A stretch of 64,000 nt of DNA from Buxus sempervirens (Eukaryota > Streptophyta > Magnoliopsida > Buxales > Buxaceae). The DNA lies in the NCBI GenBank assembly GCA_947561395.2, contig OX387190.1:31118858-31182857 (forward strand), read 5' to 3'. A program made the position numbers and the translations under genes. Positions 1-11,520 of the stretch are shown here, piece after piece. The notes under the pieces were generated by a model. The model had not been told where the DNA came from. It searched no databases and saw only the letters and a list, made by a program, of their open reading frames with translations. Numbering within the stretch: the stretch's first letter is position 1; each line of letters begins with the position of its first letter.

Positions 1-89
1 ACTGATTTTAGCCTGTGGAAATCTATTCCAATTTTTATCTCATGAAATGTCCTACTTTGCAAAGTCTATTTTATTGTTTTGCCTTTCAG

Positions 90-1464
90 GTTATTCTTCA
101 TGCTTAGGCGCTTCCCAATCGAATCTAGAAGTCGTCAAAAAAAGCTGAAAGAGGTCCATATGAAAAGTCTCTTAGTACATACTGTGATCTAGTTTAAAAT
201 ATAAGATTTTCTTAAACATATCAAAGTGTAGAATGGAATCAGATATTCTGTAATAATATTTGAAGATGCACCTCAACTCTTTTTTTTACTGCTTCTTAGC
301 ATCTTAAAGACCATTCTAGTTTAAATTTAGAAAGATTCATTAACCAAATCAATGTGCAGAATAGAGTCAGTGATAATATCTAAAGATGTATGTCGCCTAT
401 ATTTTTTACATCAAACCAATATCACTATGGTGTTTTGGTGCATTGTTTATACTGGATCATGGCCCTCATATCTGCTATGTACATGATATTTTCATAGTGA
501 ACGGATGATTATGTGTTCAATAATTTATGCTTTTATATATAGAATTTTTATTCTGTGAACATGCCCTGAATCTCAAATTACCTGCTGATATGTTTATACA
601 TTGTGTGTACATGGACTACACTTTTTTTTAATTCAAATTTGGATGGGAAATAATTAGCAAATAAAAGAATCATCATCATCATCATCATGTGAGGAAAGTT
701 AAAATATATTTAATCGATCTTGTTGACACCCAATTCTTCTGCATCTTCTTGACAGGTTGGCTTTGTAACTGGGATATGTTGCACTTGCTTTTTGATTAGG
801 TGCTTTATGGTAAGTAGACCTTTTTTTTCTTTCCAACTTGCACATGTAAAATCTGAATTTCTGTTACTCATAAATCTTTGCGGAGAATATTGCAGATAGC
901 TCTCTCTGCATTCAAGAAGAATGCTGACATTGATGTTCTGAATCATCCCATTCTAAATTTTATCTACTACATGGCAAGTTCCAACTCCCTTCTTATGTTT
1001 TTCTAAATAGTACTTGAAAGGAATATCCACAGTGAGACCGAGTGAACCTGTCCGTCCTCCTACTCTTGTTGTTTATGACATACATTGGGCCATGTAAGGG
1101 GAGCTCCAAATTCCTACTGGAAATATCACCCACCACCACAATTTGCTTGATTAGACGATCCTTTTCATGAGATGATCTCTTGCAACAATCTGCTGATTAG
1201 TACAAAAGGATCTATTGTTTAGCTGGTTATGATAACCGTAACCATTGAAGTCATGTTTAATTTTCTTTTACAAAGAAGAATGTTATCAAATATTCTTACC
1301 AGTAGTACTTCTTTTTCATTTTTATCAGTTTACTAACCATCAAAATTTATTTTATTTTTGTTGATTCCTAGTTGGTGGAGATTGTCCCATCTGCTCTGGT
1401 ACTCTTCATCCTTCGAAAGCTGCCTCCAAAGCGTGTCTCTGATCAGTATCATCCCATTAGGTGA
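90..1464 (+). CDS. TOM1/TOM3/THH1-type transmembrane protein, 3' part
   Basis: Four exons fit one reading frame: 90-153, 756-809, 896-973 and 1372-1464 (TGA at 1462-1464). They encode the C-terminal ~95 residues of a tobamovirus multiplication protein 1-like membrane protein. Family signatures are [14 protein letters not shown] in the first exon, [12 protein letters not shown] in the second, and [14 protein letters not shown] followed by QYHPIR at the C terminus. Known members are multipass tonoplast proteins that tobamoviruses use for replication complexes; the plant's own use of them is poorly defined. All introns lie between codons except the one before 90. The third intron begins with GC (974-975) instead of GT. 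The 5' exons lie left of the window. Assignment to TOM1, TOM3 or THH1 needs the missing N terminus. The gene converges with the OPT gene. Confidence 0.88.
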
Positions 1465-2049
1465 AGCTGCCATGGTAAGAGTGCAGTTAGCAACTGGGGT
1501 GGAAGTTTTGAGATCTCATATAGCCTTCTTGGTGCTTTTTTTTTTCTCCGGCTAAGCAAAACCATAATGCTCTCTCCGTCTCGGCCACCTGCCTACCAAA
1601 ATAAACTTTTTTTTTTTTTTTTAAATTTAGTTCCATTTCGCGCAAGGAACCGTGTATATTCTTCATATGAAAACGCTTTGAAGATTGATGACGTTCTGGA
1701 CCTCCCATCCTCTAAATCTCATTACAGGGAAAAATATTTTATGCTGCCATATCGATTTGAAATTTTTTTTTTAATTTTTTCTATTTATAGAAATGACTGG
1801 GTATCCTTTGACGGGTTACCTGGTCATAATTATCCATTGTTTTGAATATATTTATAACTTTCAACGATCTTAGATTAAGGGGTTCCTTTTTTGTTACGTG
1901 AAGAGAAGCTCGGTTTAAATTTGGTACCGTTAAATGAGAACTAACGGGACGGGCAGACAGCATTTTTATTTTTGGGGTAACAGATGGAGAGGAAATGTTT
2001 GACGAGCTCAACTGTTCTGAATTATATACCATTAAAATCGGCTAACAGA

Positions 2050-2594
2050 GGATTGAAATGCTTTCAGAGGCATGTCAAATGGAGTAGTCCAAACTATCCC
2101 TACACTAAGTGAATTTTGATGGTGCGTGGAGGTCGTCGTCTTCTCAAGCAGCAGTGGGTGCAGTATGTCGAGATAATTTGGGAAACTTCTGGGCTGCTTT
2201 TGCGTCAGTGGTTGGAGCGGATTCTGCAGTGCAAGCGGAAGCTTTGGCTGCAATTGAAGGAGTCAAATTGGCATTACATCTTCAAATATCCCGTCATTCT
2301 CGAGAGCTGTTGACTCAGTCTCAAGTGGAGTTCCCTTGGCGCGTGAAAGGCTTGCTATTGGAGTTGAAGAATTTATGTTCTCAGTTTCAATCTATCCTTT
2401 TCTCTCACTGTTTTAGAGAGGCTAATCAGGTAGCTGACCAACTCGCCAACTTCGCTCTAGATGATTTTTCTTGTGTCTGGACTGCATCCTCCCCTTCCTG
2501 TATTGCTTATTCTCTGAGTGCGGATGCACGTAGTGTAACTTTCCTTCGGGACTCTTATAGCTAATACATTTTATGTTTTCCAAAAAAAAAAAAA
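2050..2594 (+). mobile_element. LINE 3' end with RNase H domain
   Basis: An open frame from about 2109 to 2564 gives a plant-LINE RNase H domain: NFDGAW near its start, AAIEGVKLAL in the middle, and FREANQVADQLA near the end, the usual C-terminal signature of these domains. A 13-A tract follows at 2582-2594. The lead-in (KWSSPNYPYTK, about 2078-2110) is in another frame, so the copy is decayed as well as 5'-truncated. No reverse transcriptase is present. The start coordinate is approximate. Confidence 0.75.
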
Positions 2595-3221
2595 TGCTCA
2601 AATAAGCCTGTCGCATGGTGCAGAAGGCACCTCTTAAGCTGACTTCCCAAAAAGCCTTTACCTTTCATTGTGAAGGCATCGTTAATATAGGGTTGAAATA
2701 TTTAAAACTTTGTCTATTCATTTAAAATTTTGATAGTTTCAATTTTGCGTTTGACTAACAAGTGTAACCATTTTCGTGAATCACTATTCAATCCTATGAA
2801 ATAAAAAGTGAGGACGAAGAGGATGAAGAAAAGGCTTCGCCCATCCGCCTACAGTATTCACCTGAAGCTTACTAGTGTGTGCACATGGAATATTTAGTGT
2901 TTCGTAATAAATTTTTTAAGTAATTAACTTCAGATGATGTTAGGCAATTGAAACTTGCACAGTTAATTGCACTTAAAAACCTCATGGTTTTGAGTCTGTC
3001 ATAATCAACTTTTATTAATATTCACATAAAAAGAAGAAGGAATCATCATCGTTTGGAGGAAAGATTCAGCCCTGTAAACCTATACCCATATGAAAACACA
3101 TCCACTCCAGATCCAACATATGATAGCATAATCGTCATCATCCTTCCAACAAACCGATCTCATTGTGTCCCATATGTAATTCCCATGAACAAGTTAAACT
3201 ATACAATCAAAGGCATGCATC

Positions 3222-6200
3222 TTAACGAATTACAGGACATCCCTCAGCCACTATCCCTGGTGCAGTAGGGCAGCTTGCCAAAGGACAATGGTCATCCAAA
3301 TCCAAACCCCACCAATTCACACCATTTATACCGTTCATCTGAAGGCTGAAATAGGTAAGCACAGCCATAAATGCAACTCCAACATCCATAGCAGCTGACA
3401 GAACATAGTTGTGCCTAGCCCACCAATCCTTGAAGTTCCTGTAAACATAGAGGTTGAAGAAGATACCCAAAGCCCCCCAGGTCATGTAGTTCACTGCCCT
3501 TGCTGGGGGCATCATCATTGTGGCTCCTAATATCACTGGCATGTTGATCAGCTTAATCCACTTCTGGTTAGGGAATTTGCGGGATAGGAACCATACAGGC
3601 ACCGGTGCAAGTAAGCCGATGAGGAAGAACCAATTCATCTTTGAGTAGATCCCCAAGGATCCGAACATGCGCAGTGGACCGACGACTCCCCATATTATGG
3701 AAGCATTATAGAACACATCGTCTCCGGGGCACGTCCAAGGACTACCCTCAGGCAACATGGTTGGATCACAGATGTGCTCCACGGTTGTTAGTAGCCACCA
3801 TGCTGTGCCGAAATAGACTGTGGATGCAATCACAGTCCCCACCAACTAAACAAAAAATGTAGAAATTAATTACATGTATTGAACAAACTACATTACATTA
3901 ATGGATGAAAAGCTGAACTCTTTCATCACTAGTATTAAAGAATAAGCTTGTAAGTTCCCATGGCCTATCTAATTAATTCTATTAATCATTCCCATTAATA
4001 TAACGCTATATATTAATTAAGTTAAACCACCAAAATAAGAAGAAGATCGACTATGAGATGAATGTCCAAAAGTTTGGATAATTTACCTGAACAATGAACA
4101 TGGACTTAGGAGGGATCTTCATGTAGTGCCCCAGTTTGAAATCTGAAAGGAACATGATTGCCTGGGACATACTGATATATCCGTAGGTCTTGAAAGCCAC
4201 ATTAGCAAGCGGCTTTCCCGGGTATATATACCCAATAACCAACTCCGTAACTATGTTTAACCCAGGTTGCTGCAAATAGATATTAACATACAATTTACAC
4301 ATTCGATATAAAATCAAACAGATGGATAGCAAACCACCCCATTTTTAATTTCTTTGCTTTGGATGAGTAAAAATGGTGTTGGTGAGATTTAAAAACAGAC
4401 CTGATTTGTTGTTGCTGTTATCACACCTATGGGCAATGTGAAGAAGAGAGCCATGGCACAGGCTAACAAAAGTCCCCAGTATGGGAGCTGGAGCTGCTTG
4501 TTGAAACCTTCGATAGCGTACATGGAAAGGGCGATCATCGAAACCAAGACAATGTGAAACCACCACTGAGGAACTTGTTCATAGTTCTTCTTCATCAGTC
4601 TTGTGTGCACATCCCCCATGTGACCTCGTAACATCGTCGTTGTTTCTCTCCACATCCGCCAAAGAGAGCTACACATTTACAGATCTCAAAACAAATCATC
4701 AAGGAAGAAGATAGTACTGTTAATTATAACTAAAAGGGAATCACCATTATTAAGAACATATGCACACCTTCCATGGAAGAGGAAGACGTGTGAAATAGTA
4801 GCAGTCAGAGTAGCAAAGCCCAATCCATATGTGAAGGCAAAGAAGACACTGAGGTTGATCTTGCTATAATCATTGTACCCAGCATAATTCAAGTCGAAGG
4901 TCGCATCGTTTAGAACCCGGGAAATGTTATAGGGATTGCCTTGAGCATCAAACACATGAGAGGAGAAGAATGGAAATCGCTTAGCATTGTAGGCATCGGT
5001 CCAGTAAGCAGAAGGGACTAAGATGTACATAGTGAAGAAGAAGCCGACGAGTATGTTAACAACGGCGAAACCAGGGGTGGCTAAAGGACTTCCTAAGAAA
5101 CTAGCTGCAGTAGACCAGTCGAAGCCAATCGAACCCAGTCCCATTCCATGAAGACCAGAACCGATCTGTTGCGCTGTGATTGAGTTCTTCCATATCCAGC
5201 AAATGAAGGAGAGAGAAGTTATGGAGGGGAAGAAGTAACTGGGGACGATATAGTATGCAAAGCTTGATGCTAGAACCATGAGGAAGAACTGCAGCCTTGT
5301 AAGTCCTCCTCTGGGCCTGATCTCCACATCATGGAGTGCCCTGAAGACACAAACACAAATCACCATATATGATAAACGAAAGGACTGGCTGTATATATAT
5401 ATGATAAATGTGGGTGAAAGAGAGAGAGAGAGAGTTGAACCTGTGAAGTACCTGAATAGAGAGACCTGAACAAGGTTTGATGGCCACCACATGAAGGGAG
5501 AGTCTACGAGGAACTTCCTAAACAAACCAGCCCAACCATAGCCCAACATCTACACAGTTTCGACAAACGCAAGTTAAAGAAATTATATTGCTAGTGGTTT
5601 GATTCACACTTTGAGATTAGAAGAAAAATAAATCTATACTAATATATAAAGCGATGATGCAAGAAATTTCATATTTTTCTTTATTTTACAGAATTGTTAT
5701 GTCACGTAGACCGAATAGAATGGCATACCATTTGGGCTTTTGTATTTAAAGTGTAACATTTTTCTAAGTGAGCCCCACATAAATATTTACAAATTAGGGT
5801 TTTTGTAATTTTCCATGCGCCTAGCACATGCAGGCCCCTAGTTTTATTAAAAATAATAATAATAATAAAGGCACCCTTTTGTTTTACATATACTTTTTTT
5901 AGGGATGTAATTCTTGGTTTGGTCGACTGGTTAAACCAAGTCCAAACTAACTATTTCGCTCTAATAAAAAACAAAACCGGGAACCGGAATTTGAAGCTCG
6001 GTTTATTTTCGGTTCAACACATTCATACATACATACATAGTTCTATGTTGATTCAATTAACGGAAAAACCACAATTTGAGTTTTCATTTTTCACACTGTA
6101 AATTTTCTCGTTATGTCCGTTAAAAATTTTGACTCAATCTTCTGAATAATCTCAACGCCCGGTTAGAAAATATTAGGAAAAAAAACAACCCAAAAACTGG

Positions 6201-6663
6201 CACGGTTAGAACGAACGAATCATCATTTCACATGACCGAAAAAGTCGTATTCATGATCAACCCAAGATGGCAATACAGATCAGAGTATCTCTGTGAAGGG
6301 AACAGACTGAAAACGAACCCTTTTTTTAGTTTTATATAATAAATATACAAATAGAGGAAGCCCAACATGCAAAGAAAACCTGTAAATATAAACGTCTACT
6401 TCGGGGTCAGTAATGGTGAGGTTCCCTGGTTTAAACTTACCATTTTCACATGGTTTGCTGTGTAACTCGCCGATTCTCTCAAAAGACTCAATGATTTTTT
6501 GCTTGATTTTACCCACACGCAACTTGATCCTGATTTTTTCCGGGTTTGTGTAAATTTATAATCGTTGAGTCAGATCGAGTTAAAATGGTTTTCCCACGAG
6601 TCACCTGATTGATGACTCAGTTATTTGAAACGTACGTAACTGCAAATGGGAAGGAAGGAGAAG

Positions 6664-6703
<40 letters not shown>

Positions 6704-7316
6704 GTTCCAAGGTGTACCTGTGTAGTCTGTGTCAACAACATGGCTGCAGCGGGATGGATGCTTCTGTGATAGAAAGCCTTGACGATGGTGACGATATTGA
6801 GGGCGTAAACGTTGTTGGAACCAGAGTTGGCGAAGATGGTGATGAGGACGTGTTCCTTCATATTGAAAGGACCAGGATTCAAGGAGAAGGACCATTTCGT
6901 CATGGGGACACGGATGGGCTTCGACGGAAGAGTCGCCGCCATCAGCTTCCCGATCGGGAGGATGATGATCTGTGCAGAAAGCGATGATATGTACAGCGGA
7001 TTCTGACGGTACCCGAAGAACTGGTTCAAGAACGCGAGAATGGCGCATGTAGTGACCCCAAGAATCCATGTTCGAAACGTCAGAACTGGCAAGCTCGGGT
7101 CGTCGGTGATCGGCACCGTGAGCCGTACTTGCTCGATCGGAGAGTCGTTAATCTCTTCACCTGCGCACAAACCAAAAAGGCAAAACAAATTAAAATCTCC
7201 ATCGTATATACGGTACGTGAAATATCAAAAGAGAAGCAGGGAATCACATTACCGGCTGGTCGGACGTCGGAAGGAGTCTTCTCCGGCATGTCGGAGTGAG
7301 GGACGGTGGGATCCAT
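3222..7316 (-). CDS. Oligopeptide transporter, OPT1/OPT5-like
   Basis: Seven coding exons in transcript order: 7316-7253, 7160-6718, 5549-5452, 5340-4768, 4668-4401, 4269-4087 and 3845-3222. Together they encode 750 residues, the usual length for plant OPTs. The protein is a proton-coupled plasma-membrane carrier family for tetra/pentapeptides and, in some members, glutathione or metal chelates. Visible hallmarks are the N-terminal block SPIEQVRLTVPITDDPSLP, NPGPFNMKEH at residues 116-125, and KIPPKSMF from residue 533, plus many hydrophobic segments. The C terminus ends in EGCPVIR, and CPLASCPTAPG plus the GATMMMPPARAVNY block point to the OPT1/OPT5 side rather than OPT6/8/9. The start is the first ATG of the frame. 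Intron 2 (5550-6717) holds a small Helitron and a long AG repeat just beyond the exon 2 donor. Substrate cannot be read from sequence. Confidence 0.93.
5633..5841 (+). mobile_element. Small non-autonomous Helitron in OPT intron 2
   Basis: The 209-bp segment begins TCTATACTAATATATAAAGC after an A and ends CTAG before a T, the A/TC...CTAG/T arrangement of Helitrons. A short stem (GCCT...AGGC, about 5818-5834) lies directly upstream of the terminal CTAG. No coding capacity. Its 5' end resembles that of the larger Helitron at 9837-13725, suggesting related drivers. Confidence 0.7.
6669..6700. repeat. (AG)n microsatellite beside an OPT splice donor
   Basis: About 32 bp of AG repeat in intron 2 of the OPT gene, ending about 17 bp from the exon 2 donor (GT at 6717-6716 on the minus strand). 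On the transcript it reads as a CU tract just downstream of the donor. Confidence 0.9.
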
Positions 7317-7589
7317 GGAACCTGCAATCACTGTACTTGATCCTCGGAGAGAGAGAAAGGATGTGAGAGATCCTTCTCACCCCCCTAACAAAACAGAATC
7401 TTCACAAACGATTTACCACCCCATTTTAAGAAGAATTATTATACCCCATTTTAAGAATTGTTAGCTGGCGAATTTAAGGTGGAAGGCGGTTTGAATGATT
7501 CCCTAAGATTCATCTTGGCCAGTCAATTGAATTTCCTATTCTAACGTTCCCTGATTTATCTGAACAACTACCAAGTTTCGTCCAGCAAC

Positions 7590-8140
7590 TAGGGGCAACT
7601 CGGTTCGGTTAAAACCGAACCCGGACCGACCCAAACCAATTTCGGTTTGGTTTTTATAGTGGTTAAGTTCGGTTTTAGTCCAAAAATCCCTAAACCGAAC
7701 TAAGTCGGTTCAATTTTGGGTTAGATTCTCGGTTAAACCGAATCAAACCAAATTCATATATTTGCCTGAACTGAACATAACCGAACCGAATTCATATATA
7801 TAATAATATATAATCTATTTTATATATAGATTATATAATATATAATAATATATAATCTATATTTTATATATAGATTATATAATATATGCTAAACTTTGAA
7901 AGCTTACCTTTAAACTAAGGATATTAGGAAAAACACCATTGTTCGAGGACAAGAATGTATTGGTCCCTGAACCAAACCAAACCGAAATGATCTCATGTAA
8001 TTTGGTTCAATTTGGTTTGGGTTTTGGTTTTTCTATGTATTTTCGGTTTGGTTTTCAATTGGGTTCGGTTGGATTACAAATATTTTCAGTTTGGTCTTGG
8101 GTAACCTCAACCTGAACCGAACCAACCCGAGTTGCACCCA
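7590..8140. mobile_element. hAT-like non-autonomous element (TAGGGG-CAACTCGG ends)
   Basis: Inverted ends TAGGGGCAACTCGG on the left and, reversed, TGGGTGCAACTCGG on the right enclose subterminal arrays of CCGAAC/GGTTCGG words. The same ends define the element at 50296-51188, which has a perfect 8-bp duplication; here the flanks (CCAGCAAC and a nearby CAGCTAC) match poorly, so this copy looks older. An AT-rich palindromic core occupies about 7792-7888. No coding capacity. Confidence 0.65.
7792..7888. repeat. AT-rich palindromic repeat
   Basis: Alternating TATATA/ATAATATATAATCTA units arranged as repeated palindromes inside the hAT-like element. Low complexity, strong cruciform potential. Confidence 0.8.
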
Positions 8141-9224
8141 GAGCAGCTACCAGAAGTTGTGGAAGTATGAGTTTAAAGATAGGTCCGTATCTTAAATCCA
8201 ATTAATCAAATCACTCTTCTACGGTACGTGATTTACCCATCCATTATGATCCAAATTCAAATCCAATTAAATAGGTTTACCCATCCATTATGATTCAAAT
8301 TCAAAACCAATTAAGTTTAAAGATAGGTCCGTATTTTAAGCAAATTAATATCCAAATCCGATGTTATAATTAAAATCCAATTAAATAGGTTTATTTTTGC
8401 CACTTGTATACTAAATAATATATAAATTCAATTATGGTCACTTAAATTACTTGACAACCATTCAAAATAAATGTTTTAAAATTATGAACATCTATACGTT
8501 TTAGACATATTAGTAATTGTAACACATGGCATTAATATCATGATTTGTCTTTTAAAATTTTTATATCCCAAATTGATCAAAAAAAAAATTTGTTTATATA
8601 TCAATTTAATGTAAAACTCTTCTAATAACAACCCTTTTTTAACTAATATACAAAATTTCTTAACTATAATTTATATTTTAAGCACATTTTCATTCTCTCT
8701 TATATTTATATGGTATATATTTTTATTTAATGATAATTTCTTAGTTAGACTCTTCTAAGAAAAAAAGATTTTTTTAATATAAAAAAATTCTTAACAATCA
8801 TTATCACTTTAATCACATATCCACCCTCTCTTAAATTTATATTATATTCTATTCTATTGTATAACATTAATGTATATAATGTAATACAATACTAAAATTC
8901 CATAAGATTATATGTTATTAGTAGAAGAGTGATTTGATTATTGTAGATCAACAATATGCAACCTGAGAAGAAGAAAAGAAGAATTTCTAGTTTTTTCCTT
9001 TCAAATAATTTTTGCGTCTGGTTCTGTGTAAGCAGACTGCTAATGGAAATTAACATTGCAAACAAACAGAGCCGTGTTGGTGGCTTTCTTAAGTTCAAAA
9101 TAGATCGATTCAGTTTGAAAGAAATCATGGAACAGAACAAAAATGAAAAGAAAAACTCAAGACATTCTCCCACTTTCCTAAAGAAAGTATGAATGTAATG
9201 AGGAAAACAAAGACGACATTACAA

Positions 9225-9800
9225 ACCCAGAAATTATCTCAACTCAATTGGACGAAATCAAGAAATCTCAAGAAGGAAATCAAGAGAAACCTGTATTGAT
9301 CACGATGTTTTCTGGTTGTTTCTTCTTCTATGCGATTGGATCCGAGGTAAATTTCATCATCCTTGCTTGGTTTTGTTATGTAGGAGGCAAGACACGTGAG
9401 TAGGGTTGTATGGATATGCATGCAACCAGTTATTATTTGCTTTGGGTTATCTTTATTTAAGTATTTAAGTAGATCAATTTGAATAAGTTAAGGGATAGGT
9501 TTGTTATCCCTTGTAGGTAGGAAGAGATAGATTTGTTAGGAAGTGATAAGGTTTGTCAATTACTCTATTTATTTCTCTAGAATTAATGAAGAAGGATCAA
9601 CTAGTTTGGAGAGGTTGTTCGCTAGGATACCCTCGAAGTATCCTACACATTCAAAATAGGTAAGCAACCCAATTAGGTAAATCCGTGTTCTTTATCCATT
9701 CATAAGCCTGTTACGCATTCTCAATCTGGGACACGTAACAGTTTCACCTGATTTCCTCTTTGGATTTCTTGATTTCGTGGAATTGAGATTCTTTCTGGGT
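9225..9800. repeat. Imperfect inverted repeat (60-66 bp arms)
   Basis: Left arm 9225-9290 and right arm 9741-9800 are inverted copies at roughly 80% identity by eye; both contain GAAATCAAGAAATC in the left-arm sense. Between them lie 83 bp of unique sequence and the LTR-like segment 9374-9740. Without that segment the arms would form a hairpin with a loop of about 83 nt. It could be a MITE or a small-RNA-type hairpin. Confidence 0.7.
9374..9740. mobile_element. Candidate solo LTR (fossil)
   Basis: A 367-bp segment with TGTTA...TAACA ends, flanked on both sides by GTTT (4 bp identical), with no internal retroelement domains nearby. Size and ends fit a solo LTR, possibly Ty1/copia. It splits the inverted repeat above. 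The flanking duplication is one base short of the usual 5, so the call is tentative. Confidence 0.5.
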
Positions 9801-10097
9801 AAGGAACTTCACTTCTTCTTCTTTTTTTAAATGTTACTAGCGGACTGCCCGTGCATCACCTTAGATAATTAGCATTCAAGTCTGTTTCCTTTAATAAAAG
9901 GCACGACAATTTTGAAAAGAAGTTGCATAAGCTTATAACTAATCAATGGACTGAAAAAGGGATCTAAAAAAATATGCACACTACACTACATATAAAATCT
10001 CTATTCACACATCATTTATGGCAAGCTACTTTGTTAAAAACTAATTGACTAACATTGCTGAAGATATGTGTAATAGCAGAATCTTGCGTCTCGTCCT

Positions 10098-11520
10098 AAT
10101 GCAATTCAATAGTGTTGCTAAATAGAAGAGAAAGAGTTGGTGGTTAGTAGAAGAAGAATTAAATGTAGAAAGCACAACAAAAATTGCTCTGAAGAAGAAA
10201 TAAATAGAGTTCATTGATATTCTACACATGCAATAGACAAATTTTTGGGAATTGCAAACAGAGATAAGCACACTAAGCCACCGCCCCGAAAGTTTCAATC
10301 TTTAATAGAAAAGAAATCCAAGAAAACATCATGATTGTTTGCAAGAAATGACCAATCATAATTAAAATTTTGAAGAAAGCATCTAAGGTCTATGCTGGCC
10401 TATATTCCGGTCCCAATCCTATCAGTGTTGTATAAATTGCAAAAAGAAGGTTATATGTAAAGTTTATGATTGACGTATCAGAACGATGCCATCGACTCAT
10501 GCCAATCTATGAATCCTTAAAGAGTAGCTTTAATGGCCTCACCTGTAGGCTTCAATAAATCCACAACAGGAGCTAACATTGGATCAATGATTTAATGGTT
10601 CCAAAAAACCATATGGATAAATATAATACGAAAAGCAGACATCCAAAGGAAAAAAAAAATGAGAAAGGAGGCTTACTTGAGGTTTAGAGGAAATAGAACA
10701 ACTCTAAACGCATAGATTCCCTGAACTTGTAAGTCAGACAAAAGTAGAATTATGACTTCAACGGAGGACTCTATGGTGACTACACTGATGCAAGTAGTGA
10801 TAGTTTAATTACAAAATTATCTAACACCACCGGAGAATTATTTGCAAAGAAAAGTGCAACTTATTTTTCAACAAAATCATGAAAATTGGTCCTTTCATGA
10901 GAAATTTATGTTTTACTTGCACTTTAGTAATTGGGTTCAACGATTGAAAGATCCCCAAATCCTCAATTAATACACTTATGAATTAAACAAACAAAGTATG
11001 ACTGAAAATTCATGCAACAGAGTTGCGAAAATAGTAAAATGAATGCAAGGAAAAATGAAAAGGAAATTCCAAGAATTAGTCAATATATAAGAAAGCTCAA
11101 ATCAGGAAAAAAATACCTTATTCTTTTGATTGCAACACGATCCCCATTACTGTTATCGATTGCGATGGTGTAGCCAACCTATCCATATGTGACAACATAG
11201 CTTCATGAAATCATATAAATCCAAACATAGCAATCCTAAAAAGTAGATAAGAGAGAAAAATTCAAATAATCAGAAAAATTTAATGAAAAAATGCAATTCA
11301 GTAGTGTTGCTTAAAAAAAAAAAAAGGAATTGGTGGTTAGAAGAAGAAGAATTAAATGTGGAAAGCAAAACATAAATTGCTGTAAAGAAATATATTCAAC
11401 ACATGCTATAGACAAAGTTTTCAAAATTGCAAACAGATATAAGCACCCTCAGTCACTGCCAAAAAAGTTTCGAGCTTCAATAGAAAAGGAATCCAAGAAA
11501 ATATTGTGATTGTTTGCAAT
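10098..11520. repeat. Internal direct duplication in the Helitron
   Basis: The blocks 10098-10330 and 11292-11520 run in parallel, about 1.2 kb apart, starting with AATGCAATTCA and continuing through GCAAACAGA-TATAAGCA-type sequence to GATTGTTTGCAA. They differ by many substitutions and small gaps, so the duplication is old. A host exon-like scrap (11117-11178) lies between the two copies. Confidence 0.75.
11117..11178 (-). pseudogene. Possible captured kinase exon scrap
   Basis: Minus strand, 62 bp with an AG acceptor before and a GT donor after, reading VGYTIAIDNSNGDRVAIKRI. The end resembles protein-kinase subdomain II (the VAIKK lysine strand) of CMGC kinases such as MAPKs or CDKs. No phase-compatible kinase exon follows: the next open segment with splice-like borders (10770-10677) does not join in frame. 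Short and degenerate, so the family call is weak. Confidence 0.3.

Noticed and set aside
6601-7188. Long second frame opposite and alongside OPT exon 2
   Set aside because: It is a shadow of the transporter exon; the OPT frame carries the family motifs and fits the splice sites.
10677-10770. Second exon-like segment in the Helitron that might continue the kinase scrap
   Set aside because: It has splice-like borders, but joining it to 11117-11178 gives an immediate stop, and its similarity to a kinase helix is too weak.
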